DNA of 64,000 nucleotides from assembly GCF_014636095.1 (NCBI RefSeq), contig NZ_BMDV01000007.1, positions 1-64,000 on the forward strand. Reading direction: 5' to 3'. The DNA comes from Acinetobacter modestus (GTDB lineage Bacteria; Pseudomonadota; Gammaproteobacteria; Pseudomonadales; Moraxellaceae). The position numbers and the translations under genes were made by a program. This document shows positions 37,204-48,140 of this stretch, piece after piece; the stretch's first letter is position 1, and each line of letters begins with the position of its first letter. The notes beneath the pieces were generated by a model that was not told the DNA's origin, made no database searches, and saw nothing but the letters and a program-made list of their open reading frames with translations.

Positions 37204-38499
37204 ATGAAACTTACCGAATTAAAAATAGCAATTATTGGTTTGGGATATGTAGGTTTACCGTTAGCTGTTGAGTTTGGGAAAAAAAGTTCAGTTATTGGGT
37301 TTGATATTAATCATAATCGTATCGATGAGCTGAAGCGTGGAGAGGACCATACTTTAGAAGTCTCGTCCGATGATCTTAAAAAAGCAGATCAGCTCAACTT
37401 TAGTGCGAATTTACATGATTTAAAAGAAGCTAATTTTTTTATTGTTACAGTTCCAACGCCAGTTGATCAAGTAAATCGTCCAGATTTAACACCTTTGAAA
37501 AAAGCGAGTGAAACAGTAGGTCAAGCCTTAAAAAAAGGTGACATCGTTGTTTACGAATCAACAGTTTACCCTGGCGCAACAGAAGAAGTTTGTATTCCAA
37601 TTTTAGAGAAAATATCGGGTTTAAAATTTAATCAAGATTTCTTTGCAGGTTATAGTCCTGAACGTATAAATCCTGGGGATAAAGTTAATACTTTAACTAA
37701 GATTAAAAAAATAACCAGTGGCAGTACGCCAGAAATTGCGGATATTGTTGATGCCGTCTACGCTAGTATTATTACGGCAGGTACTCATAAAGCCTCTAGT
37801 ATCAAAGTTGCAGAAGCAGCCAAAGTAATTGAAAATACACAACGTGATTTAAATATTGCTTTAGTCAATGAGCTTTCAGTGATTTTTGACCGTTTGGGTA
37901 TCGATACTATCGATGTACTTGAAGCAGCTGGAAGTAAATGGAACTTTTTGCCATTTCGTCCAGGTTTAGTCGGTGGGCATTGTATTGGTGTTGATCCATA
38001 CTATTTGACACATAAAGCGGAAGAGGTGGGTTATCACCCACAAGTGATTCTGGCTGGTCGCCGTATCAATGACAACATGGCACGTTATGTTGCACGTAAT
38101 ACTATTAAGAAAATGCTTCAAAATGGTATCGATGTCCCTCGTGCAAAAGTTGGGGTGCTAGGGGTAACTTTTAAAGAAAATTGCCCTGATATCCGTAACA
38201 GTAAAGTTGCAGACTTAATTAAAGAGTTTGAGGCTTGGGGGGCTCAAGTGGTTGTGTCCGACCCATGGGCTGATGCTGACGAAGTGAAGCACGAGTATGG
38301 TATTGAGTTGGGGCTTGTTGATGCTGAACACCCTGTCGATGCACTTGTTGTCGCTGTTGGGCATAATGAATTCCGTAACTTGTCTGCTGCCGAACTAAAA
38401 ACATATGTGCGCAGCGATAAGCCGGTTCTTGCGGATGTTAAAGGTCTATTTAATCGTACAATCATAGCTGAACATGGTTTTACAGTATTCCGTCTATAA
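37204..38499 (+). CDS. gna: UDP-N-acetyl-D-glucosamine 6-dehydrogenase
   Basis: 431 residues from the ATG at 37204, with TAAGG 8 nt upstream. UDP-sugar dehydrogenase family: IAIIGLGYVGLPLAVEFG is the NAD site, YSPERINPGD and EAAKVIENTQRDLNIALVNE the central signature, and GLVGGHCIGVDPYYLTHKA contains the catalytic Cys. WbpA/TviB/Gna members oxidise UDP-GlcNAc to UDP-GlcNAcA. Position next to the DgaA/B/C-like genes fits entry into UDP-GlcNAc3NAcA synthesis. Gna is the customary first rightward gene in Acinetobacter K loci. Confidence 0.92.
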   Translation: MKLTELKIAIIGLGYVGLPLAVEFGKKSSVIGFDINHNRIDELKRGEDHTLEVSSDDLKKADQLNFSANLHDLKEANFFIVTVPTPVDQVNRPDLTPLKKASETVGQALKKGDIVVYESTVYPGATEEVCIPILEKISGLKFNQDFFAGYSPERINPGDKVNTLTKIKKITSGSTPEIADIVDAVYASIITAGTHKASSIKVAEAAKVIENTQRDLNIALVNELSVIFDRLGIDTIDVLEAAGSKWNFLPFRPGLVGGHCIGVDPYYLTHKAEEVGYHPQVILAGRRINDNMARYVARNTIKKMLQNGIDVPRAKVGVLGVTFKENCPDIRNSKVADLIKEFEAWGAQVVVSDPWADADEVKHEYGIELGLVDAEHPVDALVVAVGHNEFRNLSAAELKTYVRSDKPVLADVKGLFNRTIIAEHGFTVFRL

Positions 38500-38504
38500 T
38501 TTAG

Positions 38505-40051
<1,547 letters not shown>

Positions 40052-40052
40052 T

Positions 40053-41138
40053 ATGATTGACTTTATTGATTTAAAAGCACAACAAAATCGAATTAAAGAT
40101 AAAATTGATGCAGGTATTCAAAGTGTATTGACTCATGGTCAGTATATTTTAGGGCCAGAAGTTACGGAATTAGAAGAAAAGTTAGCTGCTTACGTTGGTG
40201 CGAAGTATTGTATTACTTGCGCGAATGGGACAGATGCTCTGCAAATCGCACAAATGGCATTTGGTATTGGACCAGGTGATGAAGTAATTACTCCAGGGTT
40301 TACTTATATTGCTACTGCTGAAACTGTTGCATTATTAGGTGCAAAGCCTGTTTATGTAGATGTAAATTCTAAGACCTATAATTTAGATGTGGAAAAATTA
40401 GAAGCAGCAATTACACCTAAAACAAAGGCTATTATTCCTGTGAGTTTATATGGTCAGTGTGCTGACTTTGATGCCATCAATGCGATTGCCACTAAGTATA
40501 ATCTTCCTGTGATTGAAGATGCTGCACAAAGTTTTGGAGCGACTTATAAAGGTCGTAAAAGCTGTAATTTAAGTACAGTTGCTTGTACTAGTTTTTTCCC
40601 AAGTAAACCATTAGGTTGTTATGGTGATGGTGGTGCAATTTTCACTAATGACGAGGAGTTAGCTAAAGTCATTCGACAAATTGCTCGCCATGGACAAGAT
40701 CGTCGTTATCACCATATTCGAGTTGGCGTTAATAGCCGTTTAGATACTATTCAAGCAGCAATTTTATTGCCAAAATTAGAAATTTTGGATGATGAAATGC
40801 AGGCACGTCAAAAAGTAGCTGAAATCTATAAGCAGTTATTTAATCAAGCCGGTGTTCACACCACACCATACCTAGAGCCACATAATACCAGCGCATGGGC
40901 ACAATATACGATTCAGGTCGATAATCGAGCAGAAATCCAAAAAAAGTTACAAGAGCAAGGTATTCCAACAGCTGTACATTATCCAATTCCATTGAATAAA
41001 CAACCAGCAGTTGCTGATACAAATGTATGGTTACCTGTAGGTGATGCGATTGCAGAAAGAGTCATGAGTTTGCCTATGCATCCTTATTTAAACAAGACAG
41101 ATTTAGATTTTATTATATCTGGATATCTAAATGTCTAA
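40053..41138 (+). CDS. dgaC: DegT/DnrJ/EryC1-family UDP-sugar 3-aminotransferase (WbpE-like)
   Basis: A 361-residue PLP enzyme. YCITCANGTDALQIAQMAFG binds phosphate, EDAAQSFGATYKG holds the Asp facing the PLP nitrogen, and SFFPSKPLGCYGDGG carries the PLP lysine. It transfers an amino group from glutamate to the 3-keto intermediate made by DgaA. The 3' end overlaps the next glycosyltransferase by 8 nt. No WbpI-type 2-epimerase is nearby, so the gluco rather than manno sugar is expected. Confidence 0.88.
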   Translation: MIDFIDLKAQQNRIKDKIDAGIQSVLTHGQYILGPEVTELEEKLAAYVGAKYCITCANGTDALQIAQMAFGIGPGDEVITPGFTYIATAETVALLGAKPVYVDVNSKTYNLDVEKLEAAITPKTKAIIPVSLYGQCADFDAINAIATKYNLPVIEDAAQSFGATYKGRKSCNLSTVACTSFFPSKPLGCYGDGGAIFTNDEELAKVIRQIARHGQDRRYHHIRVGVNSRLDTIQAAILLPKLEILDDEMQARQKVAEIYKQLFNQAGVHTTPYLEPHNTSAWAQYTIQVDNRAEIQKKLQEQGIPTAVHYPIPLNKQPAVADTNVWLPVGDAIAERVMSLPMHPYLNKTDLDFIISGYLNV

Positions 41139-42375
41139 TTTATTAATGCTGACAGCAAGCTTTCCTTATGAGGGTGGGGAGCAATTTATAGAACCTGAAA
41201 TAAATTTTTGGGGAGAAAGTAGTTTTAATAAAAAATATATTTTACCCGAAACTGGCTCTGTAAATAAGAGATATTATCCAGATAATATTTGCTTATTAAA
41301 TGATTTAATAAATAGAAATAAGCATTTTATATTTATATTTATATTTATATCTTTTTTTAGTTCTATTTTCTGGAAAGAAGTTAAATATCTGGTTCTAAAA
41401 AGAGATTTAAACTTTGCAATATTTTTTTCGACTCTTTTTTTTGTTGCGAGAGTGCTTTTTTATAAATTATATTTAAAAAAAATTGTTAAGAGGCTTAAAG
41501 GTGAAATTCTAATATATTCTTATTGGAATGATATTGGGTATTATGCATCATGTTTATTAAAAAAAGAATATAAAAGAATAAAAATCATTTCAAGAGCACA
41601 TGGTTTTGACTTATATGAAGAACGTAGGAAGTTTAGCTATATGCCTCTAAAAAGGCAGTTTAAAGATAATGCTGAAAAAATTTATTTACTTTCAGAAAGT
41701 GCTTTGGCGTACTATCGTGATAGATACTCCTATTCGGAAGAGAAATTAGATATATCTCGTTTAGGTGTATTTTTGCCTAATAAAATTAAATATTTTAATT
41801 CAGATAAAAAGACATTTACTGTTTTGAGTTTGTCATCATGTATTCCAATTAAACGGGTAGATAAAATTATAGATGCTATAAATCAATTTAGTATAAAAAA
41901 TAATATCAGAGTGAACTGGGTACATATTGGTGATGGAGTGCTATTTGATCAGCTGAAAAATAAAACAAAAAAACTATCAGATTTAAATAATAATTTTAGT
42001 GGGACATTTTTAGGGCAATTAAGTAATAAAGATGTCCATGAATGGTTATCTATAACAAATGTAGATGTAATTATTAATGCTAGTGAGTCTGAAGGAGTTC
42101 CTGTTTCACTTATGGAAGCTATGAGTTATGGGATTCCTGCTATTGCTCCAGATATAGGGGGGATTTCAACTCTAATTGAAGAAAATAATGGTTATTTAAT
42201 GTCATCTGCTGCAGATGTTTATGAAATTATAATGGGTTTAGAAACAATTTTTTCTTTACAAGATGTTAATTCATATAGAAATAGTGCGCGGAATATGATT
42301 GATAGGAAGTTTAATGCAGAAAAAAATTATAAAGCATTTATTTCTCAAGCAGAAAAAATGATAGAAAATGAATAA
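41131..42375 (+). CDS. Capsule glycosyltransferase, GT4-like
   Basis: A 414-residue GT-B enzyme. FTVLSLSSCIPIKRVDKIIDAI starts the nucleotide-binding half, and NASESEGVPVSLMEAMSYGIPAIAPDIGG is the C-terminal EX7E-type motif of GT4 retaining transferases. The N-terminal half has an unusual Ile/Phe-rich stretch (KHFIFIFIFISFFSS) that could lie at the membrane and is encoded by a hexamer repeat. A+T-rich DNA. One of three transferases that build the K unit; donor and acceptor cannot be told. Confidence 0.85.
   Translation: MSNLLMLTASFPYEGGEQFIEPEINFWGESSFNKKYILPETGSVNKRYYPDNICLLNDLINRNKHFIFIFIFISFFSSIFWKEVKYLVLKRDLNFAIFFSTLFFVARVLFYKLYLKKIVKRLKGEILIYSYWNDIGYYASCLLKKEYKRIKIISRAHGFDLYEERRKFSYMPLKRQFKDNAEKIYLLSESALAYYRDRYSYSEEKLDISRLGVFLPNKIKYFNSDKKTFTVLSLSSCIPIKRVDKIIDAINQFSIKNNIRVNWVHIGDGVLFDQLKNKTKKLSDLNNNFSGTFLGQLSNKDVHEWLSITNVDVIINASESEGVPVSLMEAMSYGIPAIAPDIGGISTLIEENNGYLMSSAADVYEIIMGLETIFSLQDVNSYRNSARNMIDRKFNAEKNYKAFISQAEKMIENE
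41326..41349 (+). repeat. In-frame (TTTATA)x4 hexamer repeat
   Basis: Four perfect tandem copies of TTTATA inside the glycosyltransferase gene, coding an alternating Ile-Phe run. Copy-number change would keep frame. Confidence 0.8.
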
Positions 42376-43777
42376 GAAAAAAATATTAGCTTATGCAATA
42401 GGTCCTGTGGGTTCAGGAATATTCAGCGTTGCGACCTTACCAATAATTACATGGTTTTATAATGTTGATGATGTAGGGCGCATTTCTATGTTGCAAGTAT
42501 TTACATCATTTGCCATATTATTTTTTTGTTTAGGTTTAGATCAGTCGTATGTTAGAGCATATCATGATTCAGATAATAAACCCCTATTATTGAAACATGC
42601 AATGTTTCCAGGGGTTTGTATATGTATCTTGTCTTCTTTATTGATTTTCATATACAAACCAGATTTTATTTCTAAGATATTATATAGTGTTGAAAGTGTA
42701 TATTTAAGTTTTTTAACATTTTTTTGTTTTATTGTTGCTTTAATCAGTCGATTTTTATCTCTTACTTTAAGGATGCAAGAGAGAGCAATAGCTTTTTCTA
42801 TGAGCCAAGTGTTGCCTAAAATACTATTATTGCTATTTGTAATAAGTGCCGTAGTATGGGCTGGACGTGGAGATAGTAAACAACTATTTACTGCAAATGC
42901 GCTGGCTTTATTTGTTGCTTGCCTAATCTTTGCATGGAATACCCGTAATGATTGGATACCAGCATTTGCTCAGAAATTCGATAAGATAGAGTTTCAGACT
43001 CATTTATCCTATGGTTTTCCTCTTTTAATAGGAGGTCTTGCTTCATGGGGATTAAATGTATCAGATCGTATATTTTTAAGATTATTCTCTTCTTATACTG
43101 ATCTCGGTGTTTATTCTGTAGCAATGAGTATTGCATCTGCTGCAACTATATTTGCAACCATTTTTAATACAATTTGGGCTCCCTTAGTCTTTAAGTGGGT
43201 GAGTAGTAGTGAAATTGATTTAAAGAAAATAGACGATATTTCAGAATATATTTTGATGGCTATATATTTTATAGTTGTTGTAGCAGGTTTGTTTTCATGG
43301 CTTTTAGACTTCATATTACCTAATCAATATCTTTCAGTTAAATATTTGATAATAACATGTATAATCGGACCTTTATTTTATACATTATCTGAAGTAACAG
43401 GTATAGGTATTGCAATAGCTAAGAAAACTAGATTTTCTATGTATGCTTCTATTGCGGCTATGCTCACAAGTATCGTTTTAAATTTTTTCCTAGTGAAAAA
43501 ATTAGGTGCTTTAGGGGCAGCTATATCAACAGCTTTCTCATTTTGGTTTTTTTATATTTTACGAACGGAATTTTCTCAACTTGTTTGGCGGAAAACAATT
43601 AAAATTAGAGGTTATTTAATAACTTTTTCAATTTTATTAATTTCATCTATTTATTCACTTTTGATGATGAGTATAGGGTTGCAGATGGCTTATTGGGGAA
43701 TGTTTTTAATCTTAGGTATGTTTATCTTCAAAAGGGAGATTAACTCTATTTTAAATCTTTTTAAGAGGCGAAGATGA
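42368..43777 (+). CDS. wzx: Capsule repeat-unit flippase
   Basis: A 469-residue protein with about 12 hydrophobic helices and the MOP/Polysaccharide_synt type of layout: an N terminus of KKKILAYAIGPVGSGIFSVATLPIITWFY, central SYGFPLLIGGLASWGLNVSDRIFLRLF, and LGALGAAISTAFSFW near the C-terminal third. It moves lipid-linked K units across the inner membrane. Overlaps the upstream glycosyltransferase by 8 nt and the polymerase by 4 nt. Wzx proteins are too diverse for the substrate to be predicted. Confidence 0.9.
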   Translation: MNKKKILAYAIGPVGSGIFSVATLPIITWFYNVDDVGRISMLQVFTSFAILFFCLGLDQSYVRAYHDSDNKPLLLKHAMFPGVCICILSSLLIFIYKPDFISKILYSVESVYLSFLTFFCFIVALISRFLSLTLRMQERAIAFSMSQVLPKILLLLFVISAVVWAGRGDSKQLFTANALALFVACLIFAWNTRNDWIPAFAQKFDKIEFQTHLSYGFPLLIGGLASWGLNVSDRIFLRLFSSYTDLGVYSVAMSIASAATIFATIFNTIWAPLVFKWVSSSEIDLKKIDDISEYILMAIYFIVVVAGLFSWLLDFILPNQYLSVKYLIITCIIGPLFYTLSEVTGIGIAIAKKTRFSMYASIAAMLTSIVLNFFLVKKLGALGAAISTAFSFWFFYILRTEFSQLVWRKTIKIRGYLITFSILLISSIYSLLMMSIGLQMAYWGMFLILGMFIFKREINSILNLFKRRR

Positions 43778-44922
43778 GATATAAAAAATTTTCCTATTTT
43801 TTTCTGTTGGTATATATTTTTTTCTTTCATATATTAGAGAGTTATTCAAACTCTGCCGTACAAATAGGCACTTACTTTCTTGCTTTTCCCTTATTTCTAT
43901 GTTGGATTTTGGAAAGCATTTTTTCTAAAATAGGTGTATTTTATAGATCAGAATTATTGCTGATTTTCTATATTTTTTATGCACTTCTAACATGTATTTG
44001 GAGTTGGGATATAGATTATTCATTTAATTATTTTTTTAGATTTTTTAGTGTTGCTCTTTTATATGTAATCATGCTGGATTTGATACGAGATTCTAATAGA
44101 TTATTTCAGACTTTACTTGCATATGTTTTGGGGGTGTTACTAATAGCCTTTAGTGGTCTGAAGAATATTATTTATAATCAAAGTTATAATGAATGGACTG
44201 GTCGATTTTCAGCTGATGGGTTTGATCCAAATAATTTTGGTATTATTTTAAATATTGCGGTAATTTTTACTTATTTATTGATTTTTAATAAAAAAATAAA
44301 ATTTATTTTTGCAGTTCCAATAATATTTTTATCCTCATTCTTAATTTTGTCTACGGGCTCAAGGGCATCTTTAGGTATATTTATTTTAGGTTTATTTCTA
44401 ATTTTGTTACTTGTTGGTGTTAGAAAACCAATAATATTATTTATGCTTCCAGTTTTCTTATTCATATTTAGTGATGTTTTATTTGAGTATATCCCAATTG
44501 ATTCTTTAAATAGAGCTACTTCAGGTGTTGATATGCAAGATGAAGATAGATTTCTTATTTGGAGATTAATTATAGATAAAGTTGATGGATTTAATTTTTT
44601 AATAGGTCATGGCTTTGGTACAACAGTTCCATTAATTGGTATGAATGCTCATAATACTTTTATTTCTAATTATTTTGAAGGCGGTTTTTTGGGTTTGCTC
44701 TTGTGGTCTGCTTTTATTTTTTATCATTATATAATCATTATTATTTCAATAATAAATACAAAGAATTTTAATGCTATTTTTATTTTTATTGCATTAACAA
44801 GTTTATTGGGAGCATTGTTAACATTGAATTGGGAGTTTAGGAAAGATCTTTTTATAATATTTGCTGTATCTGTTTTGATGTTTAAATTCATTAAACAATC
44901 AAAGTTAAACACGATTAATTAA
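43774..44922 (+). CDS. wzy: Capsule repeat-unit polymerase
   Basis: A 382-residue membrane protein with about 10 hydrophobic helices and a large periplasmic loop in the C-terminal half (STGSRASLGIF region, then FNFLIGHGFGTTVPLIGMNAHNTFISNYFEGGF). This NxHNxFI plus upstream SRxSL pattern is that of O-antigen ligase/polymerase (Wzy_C) proteins. It should join K units into polymer in the periplasm. Very A+T-rich. Assigned by topology, motif and elimination of other locus roles. Confidence 0.82.
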   Translation: MRYKKFSYFFLLVYIFFFHILESYSNSAVQIGTYFLAFPLFLCWILESIFSKIGVFYRSELLLIFYIFYALLTCIWSWDIDYSFNYFFRFFSVALLYVIMLDLIRDSNRLFQTLLAYVLGVLLIAFSGLKNIIYNQSYNEWTGRFSADGFDPNNFGIILNIAVIFTYLLIFNKKIKFIFAVPIIFLSSFLILSTGSRASLGIFILGLFLILLLVGVRKPIILFMLPVFLFIFSDVLFEYIPIDSLNRATSGVDMQDEDRFLIWRLIIDKVDGFNFLIGHGFGTTVPLIGMNAHNTFISNYFEGGFLGLLLWSAFIFYHYIIIIISIINTKNFNAIFIFIALTSLLGALLTLNWEFRKDLFIIFAVSVLMFKFIKQSKLNTIN

Positions 44923-44938
44923 GTATGTTGAGTGTTAA

Positions 44939-46048
44939 ATGAAAATTCTACATTGTGCTATAATGCTCTCTTATTCTTCTGGTATATACCAACAAATGTG
45001 CTGGGAGCAAAAAGCAGCTAATATACTGGGTAAAGATTTAACGGTTAAAATTTTCTGCCCTCAGAATACTTATCCTAATCATGAGGTGGTTTTTCCTAGC
45101 CGTATGTCTAAATCGACAGGCTTTATTAAGAAAGCTCATGCATGGTTTCAGATAAGAAAAGAGTTTTATAATTGGCTATTAAACGAAAGCTCTAATTATG
45201 ATGTGATTCTTTTAAGATATAGTGTTCATGATCCCTTCTTATTAAATTTTCTAAATAAGATCAAAATACCAGTTTATTTAGTACATCATACTCTCGAGCT
45301 ACCTGAGCTTGATAGCCTTGGAGTTTTAGGTAAATGTCGTAGTCATGCAGATAGTTTATTAGGAAAAGCTTGCATATCCAGAGCAACAGGTATAATTGGT
45401 GTGACTCATGAGATTGTTGAATTTGAGCAAACGCGCATTATAAAGAAAAAAGAAAAAACATTAGTTTATCCTAATGGTGTATTTCTAGAATCAAAACTTT
45501 TTAATGATAATAGATCAGATATTCCAGAAATTTTATTTGTGGCAAGTTACTTTTTCGAATGGCATGGACTAGATCTATTATTGTCTAATTTGAAAAAGAC
45601 AGATAAGAAATTTATTCTTCATGTGGTTGGTAATGTAGAGCAAGCTGATAAAGAACTAGCTATAAACGATAAACGTGTTATTTTTCATGGTCAACTTACT
45701 ACAAAAGAAATTAATGATTTAGCAAAAAAATGTTGGGTTGGTTTATCCTCTTTTGCTTTATATCGAAAAGGTATGCATGAGGCCTGTACATTAAAAGTTA
45801 GAGAATATCTTAGTTTAGGGCTTCCTGTATATTCTGGGCATAGGGATATTTTTCCTGAGGACTTTTCTTATTATAAGAATGGAGCTCCTGATTTCGACTC
45901 TATTTTAGAATTCAGTGAAGATGTAAGAGATTATTCTAGAGAGCATGTGTTTAATTGTTCTGAGAGTTTTATTAATAAAGTTAATTTGGTTGATGATTTA
46001 ATTAATCAATTGGAAAGATTAAACTATTCTTGTGAATCTCATGACTAA
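44939..46048 (+). CDS. Capsule glycosyltransferase, GT-B fold
   Basis: A 369-residue protein. The N-terminal half (MKILHCAIMLSYSSGIYQQM) has the Rossmann start seen in GT1/GT4 enzymes; FVASYFFEWHGLDLLLSNL opens the second domain and MHEACTLKVREYLSLGLPVYSGHRDIFP is the donor-binding C-terminal region. The canonical EX7E pattern is only partly visible (E in HEACTLKVREYL). A+T-rich, 16 nt after wzy, overlapping the next transferase by 8 nt. Substrates unknown. Confidence 0.78.
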   Translation: MKILHCAIMLSYSSGIYQQMCWEQKAANILGKDLTVKIFCPQNTYPNHEVVFPSRMSKSTGFIKKAHAWFQIRKEFYNWLLNESSNYDVILLRYSVHDPFLLNFLNKIKIPVYLVHHTLELPELDSLGVLGKCRSHADSLLGKACISRATGIIGVTHEIVEFEQTRIIKKKEKTLVYPNGVFLESKLFNDNRSDIPEILFVASYFFEWHGLDLLLSNLKKTDKKFILHVVGNVEQADKELAINDKRVIFHGQLTTKEINDLAKKCWVGLSSFALYRKGMHEACTLKVREYLSLGLPVYSGHRDIFPEDFSYYKNGAPDFDSILEFSEDVRDYSREHVFNCSESFINKVNLVDDLINQLERLNYSCESHD

Positions 46049-47180
46049 GAAAATTGTTATTATTGGTACAATTGCATCAAGCTTTTATGGTTTTCGTGCA
46101 GATTTGATTAAATCTTTACGTTGTAAAGGGTACGTGATCTATGCTTTTATTTCAGAGTATAAAGATACTGATTTAGAAAAAATAAGCTCTTTAGGTGCAA
46201 TTCCTGTAATTTATGAATTAAATCGTGGAGGATTGAATCCTTTATTAGATTTAATAGCAACTTATAAGCTTTCCAATAAAATTCGTGAAATTAAACCTGA
46301 TATCGTTTTTTCATACTTTAGTAAACCTGTTATTTTTGGAACTTTAGCTGCTAAATTGGCAGCAGTGCCTCGTCGAATTGGTATGTTAGAAGGTTTAGGA
46401 TATACATTTACTGATCAGCCTAATGGAATATCTTCTAAGGCTAAGTTAATACGGAATATTCAAATCTTCTTATATAGAATCACATTTCCCTATTTAGATA
46501 CGTTAATTTTTTTAAACCCTGATGATCCTGTAGATTTAGTAAAAAAATATTCTTTAACAATAAAAAGTGTAAGTATCTTAGGTGGAATCGGATTAAATTT
46601 GAAAGAATATCCTTATCGACCTGCTGCTACGATAAATGTACAAAAAATGCGATTCTTATTTATCGGTAGGTTGCTGAAAGAAAAAGGTATACATGAATTT
46701 GTAGCAGCAGCAAAGCTTGTAAAAAAAGAATATCCAGATAGTCAATTTACTGTACTAGGGGCGATTGATAAGAGTAATTTAGGGGCTTTATCTGAGACTG
46801 AGTTACTAGATCTAATAGAAACGGGAATTATAGAATACCCTGGTCATGTTGATAACATTCAGGAATGGATTGCCAATAGTGATGTTTTTGTTCTGCCGTC
46901 TTATCGTGAGGGTGTCCCTAGAAGTACCCAGGAAGCAATGGCAATTGGTCGAGCAATTATCACTACAGATGTCCCAGGATGCAGGGAAACTGTCGTTAAT
47001 GGTGTGAATGGTTTTATTGTTCCAAAGTGGAATGCCGAAGAGTTGGCAAAAAAAATGATTTATTTCATTGAGCACCCAGAGCAAGTTCGTATGATGGGCG
47101 ATCAAAGCCATAAAATTGCGATTGAAAAGTTTGATGCAGAAAAAGTAAATCAGCGCTTATTAGAAATATTGGGAATTTAA
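46041..47180 (+). CDS. Capsule glycosyltransferase, GT4 family
   Basis: 379 residues from the ATG at 46041; a GTG three codons upstream is the alternative. TKKIVIIGTIASSFYGFRADLIKSL begins the acceptor domain; FLFIGRLLKEKGIHEFVAAAKLV and LPSYREGVPRSTQEAMAIGRAIITTDVPGCRE give the retaining GT4 signature with both glutamates. Proteins of this PglA/WbpH-like group commonly add the second sugar to the lipid-linked first sugar. Its position next to the 4-keto-reductase and initiating transferase is consistent with that. Confidence 0.86.
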   Translation: MTKKIVIIGTIASSFYGFRADLIKSLRCKGYVIYAFISEYKDTDLEKISSLGAIPVIYELNRGGLNPLLDLIATYKLSNKIREIKPDIVFSYFSKPVIFGTLAAKLAAVPRRIGMLEGLGYTFTDQPNGISSKAKLIRNIQIFLYRITFPYLDTLIFLNPDDPVDLVKKYSLTIKSVSILGGIGLNLKEYPYRPAATINVQKMRFLFIGRLLKEKGIHEFVAAAKLVKKEYPDSQFTVLGAIDKSNLGALSETELLDLIETGIIEYPGHVDNIQEWIANSDVFVLPSYREGVPRSTQEAMAIGRAIITTDVPGCRETVVNGVNGFIVPKWNAEELAKKMIYFIEHPEQVRMMGDQSHKIAIEKFDAEKVNQRLLEILGI

Positions 47181-47184
47181 AAAT

Positions 47185-48126
47185 ATGAAGGTCTTACTCA
47201 CAGGCAGCAACGGTTTCCTCGGTCAATATTTGTTACAATTTTTGGCTGAAAAAGGCGATTCAGTTTTAGCGCATACACGTAAAGCCCAAACATTTGATCA
47301 TCCAAATATTAACAATATCAATTTTGACCTAAACGACAATTTAGACAACATTGATCTGAATCAAGTTGAGGTTGTTATTCACTGTGCAGGTCGTGCGCAT
47401 GTCATGCATGAGACTGCCGTATCACCACTGGAAGCATATCGTCAAACCAATGTGCAAGGCACTTTAAACCTTGCACAAAAAGCGGAAAAAAGTGGCGTTA
47501 AACGATTTATCTACTTAAGCAGTATTAAAGTGAATGGTGAACAAACCACTACGCAAGCCTTTCACCCCAATGATGATGTGCATACAGATGACCCGTATGG
47601 TTTATCAAAATATGAAGCAGAACAAGCTTTACTTGAGCTATCTCAACATACAGGTTTAGAAGTTGTGATTATTCGCCCAGTACTTATTTATGGGCCGAAC
47701 GTAAAAGCTAATTTTAAGAGTATGGTCTCTCTTGCGGCTAAGAAAATTCCTTTGCCTATCGGTTGTCTGGACAATAAACGTAGTATGGTTAGTGTCTTTA
47801 ATTTAACAGACCTTATCCATATTTGTATGACCCATCCAAATGCTAACCGTGAAGTATTTCTAGCCAGCGATCAAGATGACATTTCAGTCAAACAGTTGTT
47901 TGAAAAGTTAGCGAAATGGCAAAATAACCAATTACTGATGCTACCTGTACCTAAAAGCTTAATTGTTTTTCTTGCAAGTTTGGCTGGAAAAAGAGCGCTT
48001 GCATCACGTCTATGTTCTGAATTGTTGGTAGATACTACGAAGAATACTCAACTTTTAGGCTGGACAGCACCTTATAGTGTCGATGAGAGCCTAGAAAAAA
48101 TGTTTAATACACGTCATAAAAATTGA
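47185..48126 (+). CDS. NAD-dependent 4-keto-reductase for UDP-QuiNAc or UDP-FucNAc (WbpV-like)
   Basis: A 313-residue extended SDR. LLTGSNGFLGQYLLQFL is the GxxGxxG motif, HCAGRAHVMHE a family marker, DPYGLSKYEAEQAL the YxxxK, and IIRPVLIYGP the substrate wall. WbpV/WbpK/Qnr/Fnr enzymes reduce the 4-keto sugar made by a Gdr/WbpM 4,6-dehydratase; which C4 epimer (QuiNAc or FucNAc) forms cannot be read from the sequence. Codon use and base composition return to the chromosomal norm here compared with the preceding genes. Confidence 0.85.
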   Translation: MKVLLTGSNGFLGQYLLQFLAEKGDSVLAHTRKAQTFDHPNINNINFDLNDNLDNIDLNQVEVVIHCAGRAHVMHETAVSPLEAYRQTNVQGTLNLAQKAEKSGVKRFIYLSSIKVNGEQTTTQAFHPNDDVHTDDPYGLSKYEAEQALLELSQHTGLEVVIIRPVLIYGPNVKANFKSMVSLAAKKIPLPIGCLDNKRSMVSVFNLTDLIHICMTHPNANREVFLASDQDDISVKQLFEKLAKWQNNQLLMLPVPKSLIVFLASLAGKRALASRLCSELLVDTTKNTQLLGWTAPYSVDESLEKMFNTRHKN

Positions 48127-48140
48127 GTTTAGCCATAGAT

